This document shows, one piece after another, positions 17,426 to 25,751 of a DNA stretch of 64,000 nucleotides. Below the pieces are notes generated by a model. That model was not told where the DNA came from. It was given only the letters and a program-made list of their open reading frames with translations, and ran no database searches. The translations under genes were made by a program, and so were the position numbers. The stretch is from an uncultured Lachnospiraceae bacterium (GTDB taxonomy: Bacteria > Bacillota > Clostridia > Lachnospirales > Lachnospiraceae): the NCBI GenBank assembly GCA_902493385.1, contig CABUPO010000005.1, positions 101,718 to 165,717 on the forward strand, read 5' to 3'. How positions within the stretch are numbered: the first letter of the stretch is position 1; each line of letters begins with the position of its first letter.

Positions 17426-18229
17426 GTGAAAAAATATTTTGCTTTTTTCAGGCTGCGCTTCTTAATGGGGCTTCAGTACAGAGCCGCCGCATTAGCCGGA
17501 ATTGCAACGCAGTTTGTATGGGGATTTTTAGAAGTAATGGTTTATATGGCTTTCTATAAAGCAGATTCAGAAGCGTTTCCTATGACGCTGTCTGCTACGG
17601 TTTCTTACATATGGCTGCAGCAGGCGTTCCTTGCATTTTTTGCAGCATGGATGATGGAGAATGAAATATTTGATTCCATTGTAAATGGGAATATATCATA
17701 TGAGCTGTGCAGACCCATACGAATTTATAATATGTGGTTTTCAAGAAGTCTTGCAATCAGAGCTTCAAGGGCGGCACTCAGGTGTTTTCCTATTCTGATT
17801 GTGGCTGCGTTTTTACCGGCTCCGTATGGTATTGACGCGCCTGATTCTGTACCTTGCTTTGTATTATTTACAGTTACGTTAATTTTAGGACTTTTGGTGA
17901 CTGTGGCGTTTTGCATGCTCGTCTATGTATTAACATTTTTTACAATATCGCCGCAGGGATTGAGAATTGTATTCACTTCTATGGTAGAGTTCTTTGCAGG
18001 AGCAATAATTCCGCTGCCGTTTTTTCCGAAAAAGGTTCAGGAAGTATTGGAGGCGCTTCCGTTTGCTTCAATGCAGAATGCTGCTCTTAGGATTTACAGC
18101 GGAAGCATGACGGCAGATGAGATTAAAAAAGCGGTGGGATTTCAGGTTTTCTGGCTTGTTGTCATGGCGCTGGTGGGCAGCGTTTTATGCAGATATGCAG
18201 AAAAGAAATTAACGGTTCAAGGAGGATGA
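17426..18229 (+). CDS. ABC-2 family permease, first subunit
   Basis: Integral membrane subunit, about 267 residues with six predicted membrane segments, resembling the COG4587 group. I chose GTG 17426 because AGGAGG (17414-17419), which overlaps the ATPase stop codon, lies 6 bases upstream. This yields MKKYFAFFRLRF with a positive N-terminus. Earlier in-frame GTG 17399 and ATG 17405 fall inside the ATPase gene before the SD. It is coupled to the upstream ATPase and followed 4 bases later by the second permease. Confidence 0.85.
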   Translation: MKKYFAFFRLRFLMGLQYRAAALAGIATQFVWGFLEVMVYMAFYKADSEAFPMTLSATVSYIWLQQAFLAFFAAWMMENEIFDSIVNGNISYELCRPIRIYNMWFSRSLAIRASRAALRCFPILIVAAFLPAPYGIDAPDSVPCFVLFTVTLILGLLVTVAFCMLVYVLTFFTISPQGLRIVFTSMVEFFAGAIIPLPFFPKKVQEVLEALPFASMQNAALRIYSGSMTADEIKKAVGFQVFWLVVMALVGSVLCRYAEKKLTVQGG

Positions 18230-18233
18230 GACT

Positions 18234-19013
18234 ATGTTAAAGCTTTATATGCATTATATTTCAATTAATATAAGATGTATGATGCAGTATAAAGTATCCT
18301 TCCTTTTAAATGTGCTGGGACAGTTTTTTGTTTCATTTAACGTGTTTCTTGGGGTATATTTTATGTTTCAGAGATTTTCCAATGTAAAAGGTTTTACATA
18401 CAGTGAAGTTCTGCTGTGCTTTTCTGTTGCTCTTATGGAATTTTCTCTGGCTGAGATGACTGCAAGAGGATTTGATAATTTTTCAGGAATGGTACGCACA
18501 GGAAGCTTTGATTTGATTTTAGCTCGCCCGCGTAACGAGATTTTACAGGTTCTTGGAAGCCAGTTTGAGCTGACGAGAATAGGAAGGATGCTTCAGGCTG
18601 TTGTAATGTTTATATATGGAATAAATCACTGTGAAGTGGATTGGAATGTGTTTAAGGTTATTACTGTTATATTTATGCTGATTGGTGGGACGGCTCTGTT
18701 TTCAGGACTGTTTCTTATATATGCCGCACTGTGCTTTTTTACTCTTGAAGGCCTTGAAGTTATGAACATATTTACTGATGGCGCCAGAGAATATGGAAAG
18801 TATCCTATTGGAATATATGGAAAAAAGATGCTTATATTTACTACGTTTTTGATACCGTACGCGCTGGTTCAGTATTATCCGCTTTTATATGTTTTGGGCA
18901 GGACTGACAATATGTGGTATATAGCGCTGCCCCTTGCAGCTATATTGTTTTTGATACCCTGTTACGGTCTATGGAGATTTGGAGTACGTCATTATAAGTC
19001 CAGCGGCTCGTGA
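18234..19013 (+). CDS. ABC-2 family permease, second subunit
   Basis: 259 residues, six predicted membrane segments, resembling the COG3694 group of ABC-2 permeases. Start ATG 18234 has GGAGG (18221-18225). Together with the preceding ATPase and permease it makes a complete heteromeric exporter with two different membrane subunits. The substrate is not deducible. The operon ends at a GC-rich hairpin shared with the convergent Rrf2 gene. Confidence 0.85.
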   Translation: MLKLYMHYISINIRCMMQYKVSFLLNVLGQFFVSFNVFLGVYFMFQRFSNVKGFTYSEVLLCFSVALMEFSLAEMTARGFDNFSGMVRTGSFDLILARPRNEILQVLGSQFELTRIGRMLQAVVMFIYGINHCEVDWNVFKVITVIFMLIGGTALFSGLFLIYAALCFFTLEGLEVMNIFTDGAREYGKYPIGIYGKKMLIFTTFLIPYALVQYYPLLYVLGRTDNMWYIALPLAAILFLIPCYGLWRFGVRHYKSSGS

Positions 19014-19043
19014 CGGGCTTTGATAAATACATACTGCATATTT

Positions 19044-19074
19044 ATAAGCTCCGCCATAGTCAGGCGGGGCTTAT
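19044..19074. terminator. Bidirectional terminator between exporter operon and Rrf2 gene
   Basis: ATAAGCTCCGCC (19044-19055) pairs with GGCGGGGCTTAT (19063-19074) with one G-T pair. It lies between convergent genes and overlaps the last codons of the minus-strand regulator. Confidence 0.8.
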
Positions 19075-19502
19075 ATTGAATAATCATATGAGTCAGAATT
19101 TCTGTCTATAATATCCTGCAAAGATACGCTGCTCAGGTAATTATCAATAACATTATACAGCTCTTTATATATCGGAAGCGTTATACATGTTTCACACTTT
19201 TCACACATGTTAGGCTCATTGTCCATGCAGCTTACGGGAGCAAGGCTTCCTTCTGCGCTCAGAAGAATGTCTTTTACTGTAATGTCCGAAGGCTTTTTTG
19301 AAAGCCGGTAGCCGCCCATGTGTCCGCGACTGGTTATAAGAAGACCGCCTCTGTTAAGAAATGGTATAATCTGTTCAAGATATTTTTTAGATATATTCTG
19401 CCGTGCGGAAATATCCTTTAATGCAATGTACCCATCATTGTAGTGCATAGCAAGGTCAAGCATCATCCTTAGCGAATAGCGTCCGCGTGTAGATATTTTC
19501 AT
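19071..19502 (-). CDS. Rrf2-family transcriptional regulator (IscR/CymR-like)
   Basis: 143-residue winged-helix regulator. The N-terminal MKISTRGRYSLRMMLDLA and recognition region RQNISKKYLEQIIPFL are diagnostic. A cysteine set near the end of the core (CMDNEPNMCEKCETC) fits iron-sulphur sensing as in IscR. The start at 19502 gives the canonical N-terminus and has a G-rich SD (GGGGGG) upstream; the longer in-frame start has no support. Likely targets are Fe-S assembly or cysteine genes, possibly cysK about 6 kb away, but this is inference. Its own promoter carries an inverted repeat. Confidence 0.88.
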   Translation of the reverse strand: MKISTRGRYSLRMMLDLAMHYNDGYIALKDISARQNISKKYLEQIIPFLNRGGLLITSRGHMGGYRLSKKPSDITVKDILLSAEGSLAPVSCMDNEPNMCEKCETCITLPIYKELYNVIDNYLSSVSLQDIIDRNSDSYDYSI

Positions 19503-19524
19503 ACAATCCCCCCTTCGTATGTCT

Positions 19525-19553
19525 ATAATACCACCAAAATAGTAGGTATTCAA
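19525..19553 (-). promoter_or_regulatory. Promoter of the Rrf2 gene with inverted repeat
   Basis: On the minus strand, TTGAAT (19548-19553), 17-base spacer, TATTAT (19525-19530). The arms AATACC and GGTATT (19527-19532 and 19545-19550) bracket the spacer, a plausible autoregulatory Rrf2 site. Confidence 0.6.
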
Positions 19554-19820
19554 GAGGTGAGGTTTAATGACAAATTTAATATATTCGTTGACAAGTATAA
19601 ATACATAATGTACAATAAATTAAAGAATCATAATATATATTTTTTAGGTATTAGATATTCTATGATATTATGTTGTTAATATTTAAAAATTAAACTGTTT
19701 ATTTGTTATTGCATAAGTATATATGAAACTAAAATGAGGAGGTAAATCAAATCAAATGAAAAATATATTTTGTGATTTTTTGTACAATTTTATATATTAA
19801 GCAGAAGGGGGGAAATAAGA
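19554..19820. other. AT-rich intergenic region
   Basis: Gene-poor, strongly AT-rich stretch between divergent units. The only structure seen is a 14-codon reading frame (19756-19800) behind AGGAGGT (19737-19743), and the SD of the following protease gene. No convincing promoter pair or stable hairpin could be picked by eye. Confidence 0.5.
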
Positions 19821-21872
19821 ATGCATACAACTATTAAAAAAATAACAGCGTTTATACTTTTAGGAGTAATGGTAGTAGCAAGTGGTTTAGCTGCAGGACA
19901 AATAAAAGCGAAAGAGACTGATAAGCTTGTAAATGAAGATACTCAGAAAAATATTAGTGAAGAATCAGCATATATTTTGGAGTGTAAAAACAGTTTTATA
20001 TACGATGTGACCCATTCAAAATATGCTAAAGTAAGTAATGAAGAAAGTACTATTTTACAGAATAATAACATAATAACTACTGAGCTTACGGAAATTGAGG
20101 TTGAAACCCTTGAAAAATTAGGTGTTACAGTTGAAAGTGATATCTGTGTAACAGGTTCGGGAGTCAAAGATTATACACAAAAACAAAATGAAAAAAGAAA
20201 TAATAAAGAGCTAACAAATAGGATGCGTAAGGCTAAAAAATGCACGAAAGAATATAACTGGAACATAGAATCATTAGGTGTAGACGGTGTTATAGATGAC
20301 ATTGAAACAGACGGTGAAAAAGTCAAAATAGCAATCCTTGATTCAGGAATTGATTATTCAGAAAGTATCAATGTCGTAAAAAGAAAGAACTTCATAGATG
20401 ATGAAGTATCACCATTATATGAAGATAACACAGGACATGGAACTGCAATAGCAGGAATAATAGCATCTAATGGTGAGAATGGAACAGTTAAAGGAATTAA
20501 TCCTGATGTAGAGATATATTCTGCACGAATCCTTGATACTGAAAACAAAGCATCCATGAGCAAGGTTGTAGAGTCTATTTATTGGGCAATTGGAGAAGAT
20601 GTGGATATAATAAACATAAGCTTTGGAACGACTCAGTATTCAGAGATATTACATAATGCAATTAAAGAAGCTACAGCAAAGGGAATACTTGTATTTGCAG
20701 CATCAGGAAATCAAGGAGAGAATGAGGAAAGTACGGTCGAATATCCGGCGGCATTTGAAGAAGTAGTTGCTGTAGGAGCAACCAATCCGGCAGGAGAAGT
20801 GGCAGAGATGACATCACGAGGCAAAGAACTTGATATACTGGCACCGGGAATAAACATACATTCCATTGGATGGCTGGATATGGAAGTTGTTTGTAGTGGA
20901 ACGAGTATGGCAGTACCACATGCAGTAGGAGTGGCTTCATTACTATGGCAAAAAGATAAAAGCAAATCTGCAGACTTTATAAAAGGACTGATTGCAGCAA
21001 GTGCAAAGACTGTTAAAGATGCAGGAGAGGAATATTCGTATATAGATGTTGCATATGCTGAGGAGATATATGATGAGTATGATAAGTTATATGGCGACAA
21101 TATAAGTGAAGAAATTCTTGATGAAACATATGAGAACACAGAAAAAGTGAAGGCATATGATGAGACCGTTACCGGAAGCTGGAGTAAAAAGAATCATGAA
21201 GATGCTGTGGAATATGCATATAATATAGAAGGTGGATTGACGTCAACAGAACTTGCAATTGTTAAACTCGGTTCAAGGGCACCGGATGATCATTGTCCTG
21301 CAAAGGTATATTCCAGTCACAGAATGTTTCATGCCCTAGATGGTTATAATTACGTAAAAGTGTACGAGTATATAATGAATATGTCATTAAGATGTAAAAA
21401 TTACGGACATAATAGCGCATTGGCAATGGCATTTCCTGATAATAATGCCGGAATATACGGAGAATGTGCAACAGTAAGGAGTTGGTTGGGTGAACCGGAA
21501 ATAAGGGTAATGCTTACTGACAAATATAAATATAATAAAAGAAATACTTCATTAATGATGTTGGGTATAGCAATGCATGTTGTCGGAGATACGTATGCGC
21601 ATCAATTTGGTGTTTACAGTAATGGTATATGGCAAGATGCTCCCGGAGAGAATGACAATATTAATAATATTAAAAGCAGATGGAAGTGTACAAAAGAACA
21701 ATACAGAGAAATGCTGGAAATATGGAATGGTAATTCAAAAGCTTACTTTTTGGATTTTATACAAGATTATAAAGGCTTTCGATTGAAAAATTTGAGTTAT
21801 TTTTCTGAGTTAAGTCCTAATGGATTGAATTTTGAGCCATATCGTACTGTTATGGATATGCATAGCTATTAA
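19821..21872 (+). CDS. Secreted S8 subtilisin-like protease with extra C-terminal metal-hydrolase-like domain
   Basis: 683 residues. The signal peptide spans about residues 1-31. A propeptide-like region precedes the S8 catalytic domain, which holds Asp in AILDSGIDYS near 173, His in TGHGTAIAG near 206 and Ser in SGTSMAVPHAVG near 362, so the triad is intact. Beyond about residue 450 is a domain of some 200 residues unlike subtilases. It contains LGIAMHVVGDTYAHQFG near 580, an HxxxDxxxH pattern recalling zinc-dependent phospholipase C/S1-P1 nuclease helices. SD AGAAGGGGGGA precedes the ATG. First of three secreted-protein genes. The tail assignment is tentative. Confidence 0.82.
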   Translation: MHTTIKKITAFILLGVMVVASGLAAGQIKAKETDKLVNEDTQKNISEESAYILECKNSFIYDVTHSKYAKVSNEESTILQNNNIITTELTEIEVETLEKLGVTVESDICVTGSGVKDYTQKQNEKRNNKELTNRMRKAKKCTKEYNWNIESLGVDGVIDDIETDGEKVKIAILDSGIDYSESINVVKRKNFIDDEVSPLYEDNTGHGTAIAGIIASNGENGTVKGINPDVEIYSARILDTENKASMSKVVESIYWAIGEDVDIINISFGTTQYSEILHNAIKEATAKGILVFAASGNQGENEESTVEYPAAFEEVVAVGATNPAGEVAEMTSRGKELDILAPGINIHSIGWLDMEVVCSGTSMAVPHAVGVASLLWQKDKSKSADFIKGLIAASAKTVKDAGEEYSYIDVAYAEEIYDEYDKLYGDNISEEILDETYENTEKVKAYDETVTGSWSKKNHEDAVEYAYNIEGGLTSTELAIVKLGSRAPDDHCPAKVYSSHRMFHALDGYNYVKVYEYIMNMSLRCKNYGHNSALAMAFPDNNAGIYGECATVRSWLGEPEIRVMLTDKYKYNKRNTSLMMLGIAMHVVGDTYAHQFGVYSNGIWQDAPGENDNINNIKSRWKCTKEQYREMLEIWNGNSKAYFLDFIQDYKGFRLKNLSYFSELSPNGLNFEPYRTVMDMHSY

Positions 21873-21912
21873 TAGCTAGTTGACAATTAAAGCTTGTCGG
21901 AAGGAGATTATT

Positions 21913-23181
21913 ATGAAAAAAAATATTTTAAAAATAATTGTGATAATGTTTATGATGTTAGGTAGTTTTATTTTAAAAACTGATGCAGTCGCATCCCTGC
22001 AGAAATGGAATCTTACAAATGAGGTGACATGTACGGTTGACAATGTTACCTTTTGCGCATATGTCTCTACAGATGCAAAGGAATGCTGGATATACCGCGC
22101 ACAGATAATGAGTGATACAGATACAATTAAGTTTCCGAATGAGATAAACGGAATAGCTGTAACAAAAATCGGAGGCGCAGAGGAGCTGAGAGGAGAAACT
22201 GCGGATGACGATTTATTTATCGACATATTAGGATATGACTGGGATATGGGTGAGAATATAATAGGTATTCCGTTTGGCGATAAGAGAGGCAGCATAAAAA
22301 ATCTGATATTGCCAAACTCGTTAACCGTGATTGGAAGCGCTTCATTTCTTCAATTTGTTAATGTGGATACCATTGTAATTCCGGACAGTGTTGACAGTAT
22401 TGAGAAATATGCATTTGAGCTGTGTACATCTCTGACCGCGATTGCTTTACCACAAAATTTAAATTATGTCGATGCAAAAGCTTTTGAAAGGTGCAGTAGT
22501 TTACGGACATTAACCATATCTTCCGCAAACGGCACATTTAGGGCTGAGAATAATATGTTGTTAAGCAAAGACGGTAAAAAATTTTATTTGGCTGCGCCTG
22601 CAATTAAGAAGGTAAATATTCCAAAAGGTGTTAAGACTCTGGAGAAAAATTCTTTGTTTACATCCTATGCAGGCAAAATTAACATACCTGCGACGGTGAA
22701 CAAGATATCACAGGATTCACTTTCACTTACCAAAGCGGCGAAGGTGACGATTAATAAAAAGAACCGTATATTTGTGAAAGAAAATGATGGAATATATAAC
22801 AAAAAGACAGGCGTACTTGCCTGTATGATTGTCGACGACAATCAGGTTGTTATTCCGGAAAAAGTAAAAGTCATTGATGAAAGCGTATCGGTTATGGGTA
22901 GTGGAAAAGTAATTAAAAAGTTAACGCTGCCGAAATCATTGAAGAAATTATCAGGAGCATGGATGGCGTCCACAAAAGATATAAAAAGTGTATGTTTTAA
23001 GAGTTTAACGCCGCCTTCTGTCCAAAAAAGTACGGTTTATCCCGGATATGAAGTAAAACCTGTATTCTGCGAGGTATATGTACCTAAGAAAGCAAAAAAG
23101 AGGTATATCAAATGGAGGCTCAGGGGTGAAGACCCAGATGATGATATTGAAGATTTGTGGGATAAGGTAATAGGGTATTGA
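21913..23181 (+). CDS. Secreted leucine-rich-repeat protein (BspA type)
   Basis: 422 residues with an N-terminal signal peptide (MKKNILKIIVIMFMMLGSFI) and at least six repeats of the BspA-like LRR_5 pattern, for example LILPNSLTVIGSASF, IVIPDSVDSIEKYAFELC and IALPQNLNYVDAKAFERC. Such proteins mediate surface or host-glycan binding; no enzymatic motif is seen. ATG 21913 has AAGGAG (21901-21906); an in-frame ATG at 21880 does not. It follows the protease by 40 bases with no terminator, so it is probably co-transcribed. Confidence 0.85.
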   Translation: MKKNILKIIVIMFMMLGSFILKTDAVASLQKWNLTNEVTCTVDNVTFCAYVSTDAKECWIYRAQIMSDTDTIKFPNEINGIAVTKIGGAEELRGETADDDLFIDILGYDWDMGENIIGIPFGDKRGSIKNLILPNSLTVIGSASFLQFVNVDTIVIPDSVDSIEKYAFELCTSLTAIALPQNLNYVDAKAFERCSSLRTLTISSANGTFRAENNMLLSKDGKKFYLAAPAIKKVNIPKGVKTLEKNSLFTSYAGKINIPATVNKISQDSLSLTKAAKVTINKKNRIFVKENDGIYNKKTGVLACMIVDDNQVVIPEKVKVIDESVSVMGSGKVIKKLTLPKSLKKLSGAWMASTKDIKSVCFKSLTPPSVQKSTVYPGYEVKPVFCEVYVPKKAKKRYIKWRLRGEDPDDDIEDLWDKVIGY

Positions 23182-23251
23182 TTATAATAATGAACAAATT
23201 AGTAATTTTTAATTTACAGCAATATAATTATATTAAAGGGGGAAAAATAAC

Positions 23252-24301
23252 ATGAGAAAAATTATACCTGTATTTATATTACTCATAATGGCCGCATTGT
23301 CTGCGTTACCTTTAACTGCAAATACTCAGGCAAAAGTATGTATTAGCAAAAATAAGCTTACACTGGAAGTGGCTGACAAATACGCACTGAAATTAAAAGG
23401 AGCGAAAGGCAGGGTGGTTTGGAAATCATCTAAGCCAAAGGTAGCAAAAGTAAATAAAAAAGGAAAAGTAACAGCGCTTAAGAAAGGAAAAACTACTATA
23501 ACGGCAAGAATGGGAAAAAGAAAATATAAATGTGTTATTAGTGTATATAATAATACAAAAAGGAATGAAAATCCGATTAAGGAACCACAGGCATCTGACA
23601 TGCCAATTCCTGTCACAACACAAACGCCAACACAGACGCCGACGCAGATACCAACACCTACACCAACGCCTACACAGGCTCCGAGTTATTCTGTATTTTC
23701 ACATTATTATGTATCGGATATTGGAGAAAACTATATTGAGATATCTGACGAAAAAGACCAAATTATACATCGTTTTGAGTATGCTTTACCGCCGTTAAAG
23801 ATAATGCGTGATGGAGGTATAACAATAAATACGCCGCCAAATAGCTTTAGTATCGAAGGAAATATTATTAAATATTCAGATATTCATGTAGACGATATGG
23901 TTAGTATTGTTTATTCTTATTATGAAGATGAAAGCGGGTTGCCTTTGGCTGACAGTATAAAGTGTGAGGCTATTAATGTCTGGACTATCCTGCATCCTTG
24001 TCTTGACAGCTATGGTGTATTTTCACAATGTTATGTATCAGATATTGGCAAAAACTATATTGAGATATCTGACGAAGCAAACCGGCTAATATATTATTTT
24101 GAATATGACTGTGCACCGTCAAGGATAATATATGATGGCAAGGTAACAATGCCGGACGAAAAAAGCTATAATATCGAGGGAGAAAGCATAAATTATTCAG
24201 ATATTCATGTAGGTGATAAGGTGGATATTGTTTATTGTTATTCTGAATACTCAGAATTGTCAGATATATATTGCGATGCTATTAATGTTTATAAGCGGTA
24301 A
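23252..24301 (+). CDS. Secreted Big_2 (Ig-like) protein with duplicated C-terminal module
   Basis: 349 residues. A signal peptide is followed by a lysine-rich Big_2 domain (about 30-95; KVAKVNKKGKVTALKKG) and a Thr/Pro linker (about 115-145). The C-terminal half holds two similar units of about 90 residues, each containing YVSDIGxNYIEISDE and YSDIHVxD, so it arose by internal duplication. AAAGGGGG precedes ATG 23252. The Big_2 style matches the N-terminus of the esterase at 39.8 kb and of the protein at 49.0 kb. The role of the duplicated unit is unknown. Confidence 0.78.
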   Translation: MRKIIPVFILLIMAALSALPLTANTQAKVCISKNKLTLEVADKYALKLKGAKGRVVWKSSKPKVAKVNKKGKVTALKKGKTTITARMGKRKYKCVISVYNNTKRNENPIKEPQASDMPIPVTTQTPTQTPTQIPTPTPTPTQAPSYSVFSHYYVSDIGENYIEISDEKDQIIHRFEYALPPLKIMRDGGITINTPPNSFSIEGNIIKYSDIHVDDMVSIVYSYYEDESGLPLADSIKCEAINVWTILHPCLDSYGVFSQCYVSDIGKNYIEISDEANRLIYYFEYDCAPSRIIYDGKVTMPDEKSYNIEGESINYSDIHVGDKVDIVYCYSEYSELSDIYCDAINVYKR

Positions 24302-24322
24302 AACAAGTTAATTTTATACTTG

Positions 24323-24368
24323 AACCGGAACCATCTAAGTTTTTTGCTGATGTGTTCCGGTTTTTTTT
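24323..24368 (+). terminator. Intrinsic terminator of the secreted-protein cluster
   Basis: ACCGGAAC pairs with GTTCCGGT around a long loop, followed by an eight-base T-run. Confidence 0.85.
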
Positions 24369-24406
24369 GCCGGGTAAAAAAATATTATTGTATATAGAAA
24401 AAATCA

Positions 24407-24435
24407 TTGACATATGCGTATATATGTAATATAAT
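24407..24435 (+). promoter_or_regulatory. Consensus promoter of patB-cysK
   Basis: TTGACA (24407-24412), 17-base spacer, TATAAT (24430-24435): a perfect consensus pair. Inverted repeat TTGACAT/ATGTCAA (24407-24413 and 24434-24440) frames the whole promoter, which suggests an operator. Confidence 0.8.
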
Positions 24436-24451
24436 GTCAAAAACACATAAA

Positions 24452-24470
24452 ACCTATTGATATAATAGGT
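24452..24470. promoter_or_regulatory. Inverted repeat in patB leader
   Basis: ACCTATT (24452-24458) and AATAGGT (24464-24470) form a perfect 7-bp repeat with a 5-base centre, about 20 bases after the consensus promoter and just before the patB start. It may be a second operator or a small leader hairpin. Confidence 0.4.
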
Positions 24471-24492
24471 AATGGATTCAAGGGATGATATA

Positions 24493-25680
24493 ATGAAGGA
24501 AAATAATCTTGATTTTGACCACGTAAACGACAGATACAACACATGGTCGTTAAAGTATGATTTTTCAGAAAAATACGGAAAGCCTGATAATATAATGCCT
24601 CTTTGGGTAGCTGATATGGATTTTAAAACATCTTCGTATATTATTTCCGCTATGGAAAATGTATGCAGGCATGCAATATTTGGTTACAGCGAGGCAGACG
24701 ACAGTTATTTTAATGCTGTTTCTGGCTGGATGCAGAAAAATCATGGCTGGCATGTTAAAAAAGAATGGCTTGTTAAGACTCCGGGAGTTGTATTTGCGCT
24801 TGCAGCGGCAGTCAGAGCTTTTACAAATGAAGGCGATTCAGTAATAATTAATCAACCTGTATATTATCCGTTTTCTGAGGTTATTACTAATAATGGGCGC
24901 GTTGTAGTCGACAGCAGTCTTGTTTTGGGTGAAGACGGTAAATATCACATTGATTTTTGCGATTTTGAAAAAAAGATAGTAGAAAATAATGTGAAAATGT
25001 ACATACTATGCAGTCCTCATAATCCCGTAGGACGGGTGTGGACAAAAGAAGAGCTTACAGCATTAGGAAATATATGTGTGAAGCATAATGTTATTGTATG
25101 CAGTGATGAGATACATGAGGACTTTGTATTTACAGGTTTTAAACATACCGTATTTGCTGGTATAAGCGAGGAGTTTAGAAATATTACAATAACATGTACA
25201 TCACCTGCAAAGACGTTTAATCTTGCAGGACTGCAGGTATCAAATATATTCATTGCCAATCCTAAGCTTAAGGACGCTTTTGTCCGGCAGGTGACGGCGG
25301 CGGGATACAGCCAGATTAATATAATGGGGCTTGCCGCATGTAAAGCCGCATATGAAAAGGGCACACAGTGGTATGTGGCAATGCTTTCGTATATTGAAAA
25401 AAATGTTTCTGTTGTAAGAGATTTTTTGGAAAATGAGATAAAAGATATAAGGCTTATTGAACCGGAGGGAACATATTTGCTATGGCTTGATTTTAGAAAT
25501 GTTCTGTCTGACGAGCACGAAAGGAGGGAGCTTATTGAAAAAGAAGCAGGATTATGGCTTGATGAGGGAATAATGTTTGGAGAAGAAGGAAAAGGGTTTG
25601 AAAGAATTAATATAGCATGTCCTGAAACTGTTCTGCTTACGGCGCTTGAAAAATTAAAAAAAGCTGTAAAAAAGCGCTGA
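24493..25680 (+). CDS. patB: MalY/PatB-family PLP-dependent C-S lyase (cystathionine beta-lyase)
   Basis: Cytoplasmic fold-type I PLP enzyme, 395 residues, that most likely cleaves cystathionine to homocysteine. Diagnostic motifs are PLWVADMDF near residue 38, SPHNPVGRVW near 180, CSDEIHEDF near 212 and the PLP-lysine segment SPAKTFNLAG near 245. I prefer ATG 24493 with AGGGA (24481-24485); ATG 24472 lies inside the leader repeat region and would add seven residues. cysK follows in the same direction, so the pair handles sulphur amino acids. Some family members act on other amino-sulphur substrates. Confidence 0.87.
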   Translation: MKENNLDFDHVNDRYNTWSLKYDFSEKYGKPDNIMPLWVADMDFKTSSYIISAMENVCRHAIFGYSEADDSYFNAVSGWMQKNHGWHVKKEWLVKTPGVVFALAAAVRAFTNEGDSVIINQPVYYPFSEVITNNGRVVVDSSLVLGEDGKYHIDFCDFEKKIVENNVKMYILCSPHNPVGRVWTKEELTALGNICVKHNVIVCSDEIHEDFVFTGFKHTVFAGISEEFRNITITCTSPAKTFNLAGLQVSNIFIANPKLKDAFVRQVTAAGYSQINIMGLAACKAAYEKGTQWYVAMLSYIEKNVSVVRDFLENEIKDIRLIEPEGTYLLWLDFRNVLSDEHERRELIEKEAGLWLDEGIMFGEEGKGFERINIACPETVLLTALEKLKKAVKKR

Positions 25681-25751
25681 CATAAACAGAAAAAGCTTTA
25701 TTATTTTTAAAACACATTAATTGGACAGGTAATTAAAAGGAGGATAAACAA

